A DNA stretch of 64,000 nt from Triatoma infestans (GCA_011037195.1 JAAEAF010000658.1:62001-126000), one strand, 5' to 3'; counted from the stretch's first letter, positions 22,080 to 33,492 are shown. A program made the numbers and translations. The notes: generated by a model from the sequence alone, not told the origin.

Positions 22080-22350
22080 ATCTCTGTAATAACTACAGAG
22101 GAATTTTCATTCATTGTTTCATATTTTACCTCTATATAAACTACCAGAAGGTTTTACATTTGTGTTTCATTTTTTGGCTCTATTAGTACAATTACAGGCT
22201 ATTTCTTTTCGTTGTTTCATTTTTTACCCTTGTATTACTACCTGAGGAAAACCTTTTTTGTCCTTTTGTTGATTTACCTCTGTATTAAATGGTAATTCCT
22301 TTATCTTCACCTCTGTATACTACTAGAGGTTTTCTGTTTTTATTATCTGA
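22080..22350 (+). repeat. degenerate ~49-bp tandem repeats in the BEL/Pao leader
   Basis: Six diverged units each open with CTCTGTAxTA or a close variant, near 22082, 22130, 22178, 22228, 22278 and 22311. Most then carry ACTACCAGAGG-like and TTGTTTCATTTTT pieces. Spacing is 48-50 bp, except 33 bp for the fifth unit. The array sits between the possible LTR and gag. Confidence 0.6.
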
Positions 22351-22638
22351 AGGCAATTTTCTCTTTTTTGCAATTGATTAGTTACCATTTGCGTTGTTCC
22401 TAATTGTTGCTATTTGGTATTTCATGCCATTATCTTTGCTCAATAGATTTATATTTGTTGTGTTTTCCGTTACTTATGTTTTAACGTTTTAAGATTTTGC
22501 ATTGTTTGCACCTGTTGAATATTTCTTGTTCATATTTGTTGTTTTTACTATACACATCCATATTTGTATGTTTATACATATATGTATTTTTACTTAATTG
22601 AAATTTGTCTAACTTCAAGGAATTTATTTCTATTTATC

Positions 22639-22855
22639 ATGCCTCCTATCTGAGTTTACTGCAGTTCGCTTTGCAGCTCTTGTTCAAGCTGCTATTACTC
22701 AGTTTGAGGATATTCAAGAGCAGGCATCCACCTTAACTGAAGGCACAGCTCCTTTTAAGTTTAAACTTGCTAATAATTTCCAATCCTTATTAGAGAATTT
22801 TTTGACAAATTCGATATTCAATTTGCGCCTTATTTGTGCGCTACTCAGGCTTTAG
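22639..22855 (+). pseudogene. BEL/Pao gag N-terminal piece
   Basis: ATG at 22639 opens MPPI and then a stop. One frame over, the sequence reads SEFTAVRFAALVQAAITQF, then EDIQEQASTLTEGTAPFKF, and ends at a stop near 22880. This resembles the helical N terminus of BEL/Pao Gag. The frameshift near the start would block translation. Confidence 0.55.
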
Positions 22856-23009
22856 AAGGAAGAGATTCACGCAGACTTTAGAAAGGTTGATAAATTCTAT
22901 ATTTCTATATGCCAAGAGTTGAGTGCTCTCACATTACACGAGCCACAACTTAGTCCACCCGCCTATCAGACGTATCTTTCGCTAATATAACATGTAGCGC
23001 AGCTAATGT

Positions 23010-23608
23010 GCCAACTTTAGTAGTGCCCAAATTTTCTGGTGTACCACCAACTGATTGGATGGCCTTTTTATAGGAGGTTTTATAGTGTTATCGACTCAAA
23101 TGATGACATTACTATCTTACAAAAATTTCAGTTCCTTTTGGAAGCATTGGACCCTCATACTCGTTCATTAGTCGAAAACTTAAATTTCTCCGATGACAAT
23201 TACGAACGAGTTAAACAGACTCTAAAAGAGCGATTTGAGAATCCGCTCTGCACTGTCACATATCATACAGCAGAGTTGCTAAATATACCACCTATTAATT
23301 CTAATTCGCCTAAGCCAGTTGGTCAACTTCGTGACCAGATAGATAAACATTATGGTGCCTTAGTTGCACTCAATAAAGTTAATCCTTTTGAGGCTGTGTT
23401 TGTTACCTTTCTAATCACTCGTTTGGACACCCTTCTAAGGGATAAGTTGGAACAACAACATTCTGTTTCAGTTTTCCCTACATATAAACAATTTAAGAAG
23501 TTTTTAATTACTCATAGTAAACGAGAGAAAATTCTGCTGTTCTTGCTAAATGTAACATCAAACCTTCCATTCCTGAACAGAGGACTCGCTCCGTTCAGTG
23601 CACATTAG
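23010..23608 (+). pseudogene. BEL/Pao gag core (DUF1759-like)
   Basis: The frame from 23039 encodes 189 residues. Just upstream, PKFSGVPPTDWMAF matches the P-x-F-S-G-x-P-x-x-W opening of this domain, but a stop separates it. The core reads FYRRFYSVIDSNDD, LQKFQFLLEALDPHTRSLVE, NYERVKQTLKERFENPLCTV and FVTFLITRLDTLLRDKLEQQ, the family's characteristic helical blocks. In a live element this builds the particle shell. The frame shifts near residue 165, before the zinc knuckle. Confidence 0.8.
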
Positions 23609-23639
23609 TACACCTACCAGTGTTACTATTAGTTCTACA

Positions 23640-23860
23640 TCATGTAGCTTTTGCAGCTCTGCTTTTCACTCACCTTTTAAGTGAGCTTCTTTTACGAGTA
23701 AGGCTCGTAAAGGACGTAATCACTTAGTTATAGGAAAAGGGCTTTATGTTAATTGTTTAAACAATCATCCTTCTAAGAAGTGTTCTTCGGAAGATACTTG
23801 CAGACAGTGCTCTAACCTCATCATATCTTACTACATTTTGGGCCACAAAGGCTTCTAATA
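23640..23860 (+). pseudogene. BEL/Pao gag zinc-knuckle region
   Basis: Across two frames the sequence reads SFCSSAFHSPFK and then VNCLNNHPSKKCSSEDTCRQ, followed by CSNL and HHTLLHF-like sequence. The C-x2-C, H and C spacing matches the nucleic-acid-binding knuckles that end BEL/Pao Gag. The minus-strand 23757-24026 frame is a shadow of this region. Confidence 0.65.
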
Positions 23861-24084
23861 GTTCTTCTAAACCTTCCTCTTCAAGGAAGTCTTCTACTTC
23901 CTCTTCTTCTATTCCCCTACTGCTCCCACCACTGCGATTTCGTCTACGACTGTTAGCCAACAGCCGATTCCAACCTCTGCTGCTCCTGTGAACGCATTTG
24001 TTGCTGATGCAAAACAGTCTGGCCATATTATTCTGATGAGTACTTGATAATTCAAACTTCAGCTTTCTCCCCAGTCTTAATTAG

Positions 24085-24480
24085 TCGTTAGGGGTATCAT
24101 TGATTCTTCTGCAGTGGTTCTTTTCTATCTGAACGTTGTGTTCAACGACTTAAATGTCCTCGAGAGGATCCTCGTGATCGTTTAACGACTTTTTGTGAAA
24201 TCTTATTGTAACGAGTTTTTTAGTAAGTTCGGTTACAAAAGGAATTTTGAGATCTTTATGTATAGTTAGGTTACTGACAAGAATGGAGCGTTTACAATGC
24301 GGCGGAGGATTTTAGTTTGTAATCGGTTGATATTAGATCGTTTAGCTGATCCGTAAAGTTCAAGTCGTAAGTCCATATGGGTGCTAGGAGGGATAGATAC
24401 AGTTGAAGTGTTAGTTTTGATCGGTGATCAAGTACCACTGGCTAGAAGCCAGATTATCTTTTGTTTAATTCTATTCGTTT
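24085..24480 (+). pseudogene. BEL/Pao aspartic protease (DUF1758-like), decayed
   Basis: GIIDSSA stands where the catalytic D-S/T-G is expected; its glycine is replaced by serine. LSERCVQRLKCPREDP follows in another frame, a block typical of this protease after the active site. Near 24415, IGDQVPLARSQII resembles the later I-G-x-D block. Several frameshifts make it inactive. Confidence 0.65.
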
Positions 24481-24559
24481 AAGTCGTGTATAAGGATTCC
24501 AGGTGAGCCACTTGTCGGTAGAGTCGGTCCCAAGAACCGCACATGGTCGGCTGAAGGAA

Positions 24560-25330
24560 TGAAATAGACTTAGACATTAGGCTTAAAGGAGACGAAACAG
24601 AACGATTTCGATTTGCAAAGGTCAAATATTGGGATACAAAAGTAAACAATAAATATCCAGCGACAAAGTGTTAAAGATACAAGTGGCCCCACTTGGTGAA
24701 CAAGTCTATATAGAATAACTAAAGAATGTTTTAAGTTAGGACTGTTTGACACCTATTTTAAAATGTTTTAACTTCAGCGGTAATACTTTTCTAGAATTGT
24801 TCTTGAAATTAATTCTTGAGCTATAATCTTCATTATATTTTCAGACTAATTTCAATAAATATTTAAGATCAGAGAATTTCAAAACGTATATTTCAATACA
24901 AAATTCAATTTTAATAAATCTTGTAAGTTTATCGATCACATCACTACCAGGTTTGATTAATATCAAATTTTTAATTCTTTGACAAACATAATGGTGGGGA
25001 GAATATTATATAGGCAAAAAAAATTGGATATGAGTAACAGATGAAACTTAATACCTTTACAAGAGCCGAAGTGATGCATATAAAGCAAGAAAGTTTTTCT
25101 TTCTAAGTTAGGACTGGAATAGAAAGTTGATATTTGAATCATCATTCCCATCCAGAACTTCTTCATTTTCTTATTTTGGTGTTCTCTTTATATTCATGAA
25201 TAAAGCTAGCCGTGGGTGTGACTGGCAGTTTAATGTAAAAAATAAAAAAAAACATTGTTCAGATATTATAACTTAATATAAAATCTGATTCTAACTTAAA
25301 TTCGTCTACCATTTTTGAGTTATGAGTTTT
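24560..25330. other. no recognised gene
   Basis: This is AT-rich sequence after the BEL/Pao remnant. The minus-strand frames at 24570-24752 and 24963-25166 show no recognisable domains. Confidence 0.35.
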
Positions 25331-25455
25331 GCTATGCATTGATATATTATGTACATTTTTGTAGAATTACTATTGTTTCGCCGCAGTGGGGGAAGTGGAC
25401 TAGTTACTTCTTCAGGAATCTTTTGGCGTCCGTGCGGGTGTCTCTCCCCAACCTT

Positions 25456-25640
25456 TTATTTTCCAGCTCTAAACAACCATAAGTCATATATGCGGATACC
25501 CAACAAACTTGTCCGCCAAAAATCTCTATCCTCCCAGTCTTCCCCTCTAGGCGTCTCACCGCCATCCTCCTCCTCAACATCCTCCATCCATCTCTTTCTT
25601 GGGCGTCCCTTTTTCCTCTATTCTTCTGGGATGTAAGTCA
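25456..25640 (-). pseudogene. LINE C-terminal tail (RTE-like)
   Basis: The minus strand reads EE, stop, then RKKGRPRKRWMEDVEEED, GEDWEDRDFWRTSLLG and a stop at 25456. The block G-R-P-x-K-R-W-x-x-x-V followed by W-x-D-R-x-x-W is the usual C-terminal end of RTE-type and some other LINE reverse transcriptases. Only this tail is left. The plus-strand frame at 25349-25636 is a shadow of it. Confidence 0.65.
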
Positions 25641-25883
25641 TTAACATTTTTAGGCCATCTGTCCTATTTCATTCACCTTATATGAAACTTCATTCTCCTA
25701 TATGGAGAATTTCATATTCCTATTTCATTCTCCTGTACCATTTGGTGTCAATAGAATACAGTACGTTTTTCTCTACTTTAACGCAGTGTTTTTGGAACGT
25801 GTCCTGTTTTCGGCAATATGTCGCCAGAAGACCATCTACATTGCCATTAATTTTTGTGCGTTCCTTTTTCTTCACCTCCCAGA

Positions 25884-26266
25884 TTGAATGGCATTCATTA
25901 TTGTCTATCTGATAAAGTTGTAAGTTGCGTATATACTTGATTATGAACTTAATATTCAGTATAAAGCACGCAATAGGGCAAGTTTTCACCAGAGATATTT
26001 TCCGTAATAGCCTGCTTCATTTTGTGATCATCGACCGGTTTCGGGCGTTCGCCCATCTTCAGGATGCATTTGTCAAACAGTGTGATGACAAAGACTTGCA
26101 CAGAGCAAATTCAGTTTACACATTCTAGTGCCCGAAACCGGTCGATGACCACAAAATGAAGCAGGCTATCACGGAAAATATCTCTGATGGAAACCTGTAA
26201 ATATTATTAATACTTAAAAAAAAAACATACCTTACAGATAGACAATAATGAATACCATTAAGATTG
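25884..26266. mobile_element. foldback element F1 with extended inverted flanks
   Basis: The F1 arms lie at 25990-26066 and 26128-26197 (reverse orientation). Outside them a further inverted match flanks the element: CATTCATTATTGTCTATCTG at about 25892 and its reverse complement with few changes at about 26235. The left arm carries a hammerhead-like motif with an intact core on the minus strand (26029-26066). The right arm has lost the CUGANGA block. Confidence 0.75.
26029..26066 (-). ncRNA. hammerhead-ribozyme-like motif, intact core
   Basis: Read on the minus strand: stem I half CAUC, core CUGAAGA (fits CUGANGA), one extra U, stem II GGGC-GAAC-GCCC, then GAAA. Stem III is minimal (AC-CG-GU), then C as the cleavage-site base, then GAUG, which pairs with CAUC. 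Hammerheads with such tiny stem III are known in Penelope-like elements and retrozymes and usually act as dimers. The extra U after the core is a deviation; activity is not shown. Confidence 0.6.
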
Positions 26267-26269
26267 CAT

Positions 26270-27840
26270 CACTCTCTGATATAAAGAACAAGCTTTTATC
26301 TTAGCGTTTTTCCAATCTAATTTACATTCTTCTATTTTGAAATTGGAACTATGCCATTTCTGTTGTTTTTATTGTTTTTTTTTTTAACATCATGCACAAT
26401 CTATTGATGATTATATCGCATTCATTACTAAAAAAAATTTCAAATTATAGTTTAAAATTTTTTTATGTTTTGCTTTTTTCAAAGTTCAGTTGTTTCTGCA
26501 ATCATTTTACTTTTGGGTCGTGTACATCACGGCTGCCTAATCTATGATAGTTTCAAAATTAATAATTATTATAAATGATATTCTTGATTATCTTTCAAAA
26601 ATATTACCAGTTAGATTAAGTTTAGTAGCTTTTACAAGCATATTATTTAAAAATGGTTTTAGCCAAGCTACTCATTTTCAACTACGACTTGACGGAAGCA
26701 TATTCCTTGTTTCAGTTTTTAAAGAAGGATTCTATTTAAGTTGGTAATGAAACAAAAAGCTTGAAGATATTATTAATGGAAGGCAATTTGAAATTTCGAA
26801 GGTTGACATCGCTGATATTCATTCTGGTCTAATAATAAAAAAAATTAAAACAAACAATGATTTGAAACACTCCTAGAAACTCTTACTTCATTTAATAGGA
26901 TTCTAATTGAAAAATTTAATTTAAATATTTTTTTAACTGTTAGTTGGTCTTATATATAAATTTGGGTAGTGAACCTAAGACGGCATCTTCATAAATACCC
27001 CTAAAAAACTTTGTTTTCTAATGACGGGTAGCTTAATGCTAACTTAATGACGGCCTCAAAAAACTCTTAAATTTTTTTTTTTTTAAATGTTGTGCCACAG
27101 TTTAAAGAAAAATCTGTAAAACTATTTTCGAGAAGACATCGAAAGTCTCAAAATTAATTTCCTAATTTACCTTGTATTGCTTGTTTTCTTTATTAAGTGG
27201 TGTTTAACTTTACAATTAGGATAACAATGTGGGCATTAAGAGCGTAATCTTTATATTGATTAATTTATCTATATCTCAAGCTTTCGATCTTCTACAGCGG
27301 CCATTACCAGAAGCTTTAGTACCATAAAATTTCTCACAAAAACAATTCGATTAATATATACCTGTTGAGATTAATAATAATGTTTAATTAATATAACTTC
27401 AAGTTAATTAGTGAAACTTGTTGGGAAGTAAACAATGGAGAAAAAGTGAATAATTGGAGAAGCGATGGAGCGAAACGGAGGACGTCCTGATAAGTGTATT
27501 GGCCAGTCGTTGAGCAAAAATAGGCACGACGTCTAGTCCCCTGTGTCAGAATTGTGATGAGGGAGTTGGTGAAACGGTGTACAGACCACGTAGGTCAGTG
27601 TCCCCGTTTTGCCAATGCTAGGTTTCGCATATTTGGGAGGGCAACACTCTCAAGGGAATGTTTGTGTGAATTGGAGTTCAGGGATATCTTCAGGATATTG
27701 TGGTCAGATCAGTAGACTGCTGGGGGATTCATTTTAGCAGTAGATATGGGGGGGGGGGGAGGTATAAGGAGTTATATTGGCCTAGATCCCATACCTTCAG
27801 GTACCCATCATATAATAATGAATCTTGTAATTATTAACAC
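26270..27840. other. no recognised gene
   Basis: This AT-rich stretch includes a slightly GC-richer part at 27420-27780. I could not link it to any family or coding domain. Confidence 0.35.
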
Positions 27841-27856
27841 CAGTTATTAAAAAAAA

Positions 27857-29204
27857 CTGGTGTGAAACACTCACACAACTTTCTCTTACTCCTGTTCTCA
27901 AAATTATAATTGACAAATTTTATAGTTTGTGTACCAAATTAATTCAAATACGACGAAAACCGAAAAAACCGTTCAGTAAAAGCACACTTCCGGTTAACAA
28001 ATTTCCTTGAAGCTCGGAATTTCGGCCATCCATTTATTTCTAACTATTTTTGTTTGGATGATAGAATTGTATAATCAACTATGATAGCACTTTAGAGGAA
28101 AACATAACCCCGCCCCTCCCCTAAAAGTGCCATTAAATGAATTTTCCTAGAGAAAGTTTTAAATAAAAGTTGAATTTAAACTTTGGAACGCTGTTACTGC
28201 CTCAAAGTGTCCACTACCTGCCAACTTATTGACGATACTAGCTCACCAAACCGACCAAATACACTTAGATATATACAATCTCATAAAATCATAATATACA
28301 ATAATATTAAACTATAAACACATCATCTTCTCCATAAACTCGATACAATAATATAAAACACAAATTAGGAATAATAATAAAACAAAAACAACAGTAACAC
28401 AACAAATAGTACAGGACACATTGCACATTGTCCACCATATAATGGTATTCCATTGCTACCCCACCAACCTAAATAATTAATCATTCAAAGCAACATAATC
28501 TTTGGCTGTTTGCTGAGTACATGAGGCCAAAAGAAAAAAAAAGTTGTATATCTTTGTATGTTTAGCTTATATAATACGTTTCAAGAAAATCGTCAGCTCC
28601 ACATTTGAGAAAATCGCGAAAAGTGGAAAAATCATTTAGTAAAGTGGTAAAGTAAACGTACTTCCGGTCATCCGATTTTTTTCAAACTCGGAATTTCAAC
28701 AACATATTTAATTCTAATTAGCATTATTTAGATGATAGAATTATTTAATTAACTGAAATACACTTTAGGTGAAAACCTAACCCTTTCTCCCTCATAACTG
28801 CCCTTAAATGAATTTTCCCAGAAAAATATTTCAAATAAAAGTTTTAGCTCATTGTATGTGTAGTTGATATCCCAAGTTTGAAGGAAATCGTCGGAGCCAT
28901 TTTTGAGAAAAAACAAAAAAGTAAAAAACCAACAAAGTGGTACTTCCGGTTGAGGAATTTTGACAGATGACCTAGTGATATCTAAACGGAATATCAAGTT
29001 TCAACTTTCGTTTTTGAGCCATGCTGTTCACACACACACACCCATACACACACACACACACCCATACACACAACTCACAGACCTTTTGCTAAAAACTACT
29101 TTTTTGGACTCAGGGGACCTCAAAACGAATATTTCCGGTGAAAACTCGATATCGAAAATTTGACACGATTACAATACTTCCTCTTACTAGGAGTAAGAGG
29201 AAGT
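27857..29204 (+). repeat. family A repeat, full-length forward copy with nested insertion
   Basis: It starts CTGGTGTGAAACACTCACAC and ends CTTCCTCTTACTAGGAGTAA then GAGGAAGT. Both internal units, the ACTTCCGGTT/ACTTCCGGTC boxes and a CA tract (29029-29065) are present. A 366-bp insertion at 28173-28538 accounts for the extra length. Confidence 0.8.
28173..28538 (+). mobile_element. polyadenylated insertion in family A
   Basis: The insertion is flanked by AAAAGTTG on both sides (28165-28172 and 28539-28546), where an uninterrupted family A copy has it once. The plus strand ends in an A-rich run (AAAAGAAAAAAA). It opens AATTTAAACTTTGGAACGCT. No open frame or tRNA-like head was seen, so it could be a SINE or a truncated processed transcript. 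Confidence 0.6.
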
Positions 29205-29529
29205 AAAAAAAAAGACTTTACATTATATATAAACTTTAAACTATTTCTATTGTATATATGTGTTTATCTGTGCATCTGACACTCATACAGAATTTTAACA
29301 GAATTTAATAACTATTTAAAAAACCTATTTACAGGCTAAAGTTAAAAACTATTTACAGTATTCACTATTTACAAATATTAAACAAGAAGAGAAAATAAAA
29401 TAAAGAATTAATGAATGACTAGTGATAAAGTTCAAGGCCAAATTCCTTAACGAATCGATTGATTAAATTAAATTTGTAATTACTAAACTTCGTTAATTAC
29501 AAACTTTTTACTTTCTATTTCTTTGTTCC

Positions 29530-30165
29530 AGTTTTGCGATCAAGCGAAATTTTCAAAATTGATAATTCACCGGGTATACGTTTGGAAGTCCCCACAGGAT
29601 ACGAAAAAAAAAACGCTTTTTGTGAATAGTCTGTTTGTCTGTTTGTCTAAGTATTATAAAAACGACCATCAAGCTCAAAGATTGATTGATTTATTGACAC
29701 CAAAGTTTTGTCAAAATCCGTCAACTTCAAGTTTGACGTCACTAAATTTTGTTCTTCGGATATTTTATTTTTTTTGTTTTCGAAAAATGTAACCATTTTT
29801 TTTTTTAAACACACGACCTTACCTTATATAGTGGCCAATCACTTTTATTTTAAACATTTTAACAGGAAACTGATTTTTGTAGGTTCTAGTAAAATTGCAA
29901 GTTAAGCTTCCCTCTAAAGTGCCATATCACTAGCATTTCCGCTTGTAGTGTCTCCCTAATATTAAGTGTATTGTCAGTATTCTAAATTTGAAGGAAATCT
30001 GGTTAACCAGCGGAAATGATGTGTTTATATCAGATTTTTTATTTTTATTTTCTTATTTATAAGTTCCTAAAAGCTTCATTCATCTGAAATCTCATTTTCT
30101 AAGGATTCTAGGAATCAGACTAGGAAAAATTTGTCACAATAGCAATACTTCCTTCTTATAGCATC
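29530..30165 (-). repeat. family A repeat, diverged reverse copy
   Basis: The order of blocks (TTGCGATCAAGCG, GAAGTCCCCACAGGATACG, CAAAATCCGTCAACTT, then the internal unit) matches the reverse orientation. Sequence identity is visibly lower than in the full copies. Confidence 0.5.
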
Positions 30166-30526
30166 AAGATAACTACAACCAGGATGTCATTACAACATTG
30201 TCTGTTTCCATTATAGTCAGTCGGCTAGTAACGATATTAAGCTCTCTCTTATCTTAACATTTATATCGGATAGAAATAACTTAATTTACATGTAATTTGC
30301 GACCACTGAGAGGAACCTGAGTTGTGACGCTTACGATAGTCTAGTAGATAATGGGATTTTAGTTCCCATTTTCGTGCTAGCAGTACATAAGTTCACCACA
30401 GAGTATTGATTGTGGAAAATTTTATGTATGATTACATGGCCAGTGCCATCTATTAAGAAAGTGTCAGACAATGTTATAATAATTATAAAATATTTCTGAT
30501 TTCATCTTCTACTTACTTTCTCTTAT

Positions 30527-31260
30527 TCACTAAGTAAGAGGAAGTATTTATTATTTTCGATATTTATTATTTATATATATTTAAAATTTTCGATATCGAG
30601 TTTGCATTGTAAATACAAAGGAAAAGGATTGTGAGATTCGGTCTATTTAAAAAATAAGAAAACTTAAATTCTTGCCAACGTTTCGACAAATATATTGTCT
30701 TTTTCAAGGCCTACAACATATAAATACAAAGGTTTTTTTGAAAGTCAAAAACAAAAAACAAAATCAGAAAGTAATAAAAATAAAATTATAGATTAATTTA
30801 TAAATTTTTTTGGTTTACTTACATAAAAAAATAAAACTATTAAATAATCTTCAAAACATATCAAACTTAAAATTTATACATAACCTATTGTATTTATATG
30901 TGCAGGCCTTGAAAAAGGCAATATATTTGTCGAAACGTTGGCAAAAATTTAAGTTTTCTTATTTTTTAAAAAGACCGAATCTCACAATCCTTTTCCTTCA
31001 TATAAGAACGGTCGAGAAGAATCTTCCATAATTGGAAATACACGTTTTGAGCTCCCCTGAATCCAAAAAAAAAAAGGGTTTTTAGAAAATGGTCCATATC
31101 GTGTGAACAGCATAGCTCAAAAATGAAAAAATCGCAGAATATTATTGATATTCCGTTTAGGTATCAACATTGGATCCAACAGCAAGTTATGTGCCAAAAT
31201 TCCTCAACCGGAAGTACCACTTTGCTGAATGATTTTTTTTATTTTACTTTTCCCAGTTTT
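30527..31260 (-). repeat. family A repeat, reverse copy split by a foldback
   Basis: The copy begins ACTTTCTCTTATTCACTAAG and stops at about 30612. It resumes at about 31010 with GGAAATACACGTTTTGAGCT, CAACCGGAAGTACCACTTTG and TTTTACTTTTCCC. The split marks insertion of the 30.6-31.0 kb foldback. Just after, AAATGAAGTAGGTTATCACG at 31265 is a scrap of the F1 arm. Confidence 0.65.
30617..31007. mobile_element. foldback element, second family (F2)
   Basis: The left arm (about 30617-30725) opens GGAAAAGGATTGTGAGATTC. The right arm (about 30900-31005) is its inverse and ends CTCACAATCCTTTTCC. Both arms include TTGCCAACGTTTCGACAAAT or its complement. The loop is about 175 bp of AT-rich DNA. Each arm shows a hammerhead-like arrangement, minus at 30674-30710 and plus at 30906-30942, with the core changed to UUGAAAA. 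Confidence 0.7.
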
Positions 31261-31329
31261 TCACTAAATGAAGTAGGTTATCACGGAAAATAATAATGAT
31301 AATACATTTTTATATCTGTGCTCCTAGAA

Positions 31330-31955
31330 TATTAAGTTTAATGGAAATCGTTAAAGACGTATTCGAGAAAATCCCCCACCCACCGAAAACTCAAAATCTA
31401 TTCTGTAAAGTCGCACTTTCGATTAACCAGTTTTCTTCAAATTTGTGATTCTAGTAATGCTGCTAGTCTATTCATATTATACGAATGGTAAACCTGTATA
31501 TTATTGGAATTAGTAGTGTTTATATGGAAAACTCGAAGTTAATTTTCCCGTAGGACCACCCAGAAAAATCAGTTTTCCTGGAAAAATGTTTAAAATAAAA
31601 GTGATAGGCATTCGTGTGTGTAGATAATGTACGAAGATTAAAGAAAATCGATGGTGCCGTTTACGAAAAAATCAGGAAAAACTGAAATAAAAAATTGAAA
31701 AATCTGTTTAGTAAAGATGAATCCATACAGTTGTTAAATTTTGCTTAAAACCTTCTGTCAGATGCTTTGGGGGCACCTAAATGGAATATCAAGTTTGAAC
31801 ATACTCCAATTCTTCGTTTTTGAGTAGTTCTGTTGAAGCAAACACTCACAAAAATAACATATACATATACTAAAAGTGAAGGGTGAAAACTCAAGTTCGA
31901 TAATTTGGCACGATCACAATTCTTTCTCTTACTCGAATACTAACAGAAACTAAAA
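31330..31955 (+). repeat. family A repeat, diverged forward copy
   Basis: It contains GTAAAGTCGCACTTTCGATT, a second unit, AATGGAATATCAAGTTTGAA and TTGGCACGATCACAATTCTT. It ends CTCTTACTCGAATACTAACA. Confidence 0.5.
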
Positions 31956-31959
31956 AGTT

Positions 31960-32910
31960 ATTTGCTCACTTTATCTTAAATAATAACAGAACTAAATTAT
32001 TAATCAGTACATCATTAAATTTTCTCTGTAAAAAGTAAATAATTAAACTAAAAAATTCTTAATTCAAACTTAATAAGTTAAAAATTAGATCAGACTTTAT
32101 CCTTGTTAAACTTAATAATTAATTAAATTCTTTTGCTAATGGAAATTCAAACATCCGGCAAAGCAGGCTATTTTACATCCAAAGTTACCTTGTACAACGT
32201 GCATCAAACTAATTTTAAGATTGGAGATTAATTAAAATCTTCGGAAAAAAAAACATTCTTTTAAGTTAGAATCAAAAAATTTAATTAAACTAGTATTAAT
32301 ACTATTTTAATGTGCACAATATCGAGCGTTTGTTTCAAATTTAATTTTAGCACAGAGACGTGATATTGTTATGTACTTTTTTTAAAAAGGTAATACTATA
32401 AAGTATTAACAGGTAAAAGAAGTCTTATTGATACTTATTAACTATGAATAATGCTAAAAAGAAGGAATTATTAAACAAATAAACAAACAAAAATTACTAA
32501 TCAAATAAACGAGATAAAATTCGATTTACCATTAAAATAATAAATCATTTCTCAATCATGATCTCTTTAAGTATTCAGCAAGCAGATTATTTTTTCTTGA
32601 CCAGAAATGATGAAAAACATGGAAAATATATCATTCTGACTTTTTTTTTTTTGACTTTCCTGGAATATAAACCTCATATCACAACCCATTGTACCTGACA
32701 TAACAACAAATAACCTATCAAACTGTAACCTGCCAAGTATTGTGCGCCAGAAAAAAAGAAAAGAACAGGGACTTCTGACCTGCTTTTTACCCAATAACCT
32801 GCTTATAAAAAGCCTATTCAACAAATAACTACCAGATTTTTTTCTTTTTCTTTATTGTAATGTAATCCTGTAACACCTTATTACAATAATTATTGTAACT
32901 TAATTATTAG
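31960..32910. other. no recognised gene
   Basis: This is AT-rich DNA. The minus-strand frame at 32567-32824 shows no recognisable domain. Confidence 0.4.
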
Positions 32911-33429
32911 TAGTTACTTTCTCTTAAGAAGAGGAAGTATTGCGATTGTGTCAAAGTTTGGGTTAATTTATAGTTATCACCGGAAATACATGTTGTGAGT
33001 ACCCTGAGTATGAAAAAAAATGATTTTAGCGAATGGCCTATATGAGTATGTATGTGTGTTAACGGAATATCTCAAAAACTAAAAGTTGCAGGAAGCTCAA
33101 ACTTAGTATTCCTTTTAGGCACTAGCGCCGTATCAGACACGAATATTTCGGGCAAGATCCATCGACCCATCGACAGGAAGTGCGACTTTCCTGAATGTTT
33201 TCTCTTTTCTTCAGTTTTTAGTGATTTTCTTGAAAATGGTTCCAAAGATTTTCTTTAAACTTCGTATAACATCTATACGCATAAATACTTATCACTTTTA
33301 TTTCTAACATTTCCCTAGGAAACTTGATTTCTGAGAGTTTCTGGGGGAATAGTACCGTCATATTTTCCTCTGAAGTACCATTTCAATATGATATATGATT
33401 TTTACCATCTAGAATTAGAATTAGAATGA

Positions 33430-33482
33430 TACAAGGGGGGGGGCTCGAACCCAGGCACTGCAGCCTACCCATTGAGGCTTTG
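33430..33482 (-). other. tRNA-like segment in the LINE 3' region
   Basis: The minus strand reads TTGGCACAAAGCCTCAATGG followed by CCTGGGTTCGAGCCCC, resembling A and B boxes of a tRNA promoter. No acceptor-stem pairing was found, so it is not a tRNA gene. It lies inside the target duplication and therefore arrived with the LINE. Confidence 0.45.
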
Positions 33483-33492
33483 TGCCAACCCC

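Larger units (their letters stand above)
22639..24480 (+). mobile_element. BEL/Pao retrotransposon remnant
   Basis: This is the overall extent of recognisable BEL/Pao coding sequence: gag N terminus, DUF1759-type gag core, zinc knuckle and DUF1758-type aspartic protease, in the usual order. Stops and frameshifts separate all four, and reverse transcriptase and integrase are missing. Confidence 0.75.

Noticed and set aside
23757..24026. 89-residue minus-strand frame rich in Glu, Gly and Arg
   Set aside because: It is the reverse shadow of the Ser/Pro-rich region of the BEL/Pao gag on the plus strand.
25380..25435. CUGAAGA...GAAAC order after the LINE tail on the minus strand, a possible third hammerhead type
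   Set aside because: The segment between core and GAAA does not form a convincing stem II and stem I halves do not pair.
29029..29075. CA-rich repeats checked as a CRISPR-like or regulatory array
   Set aside because: They are the CA microsatellite found at the same position in many family A copies, and the context is eukaryotic.
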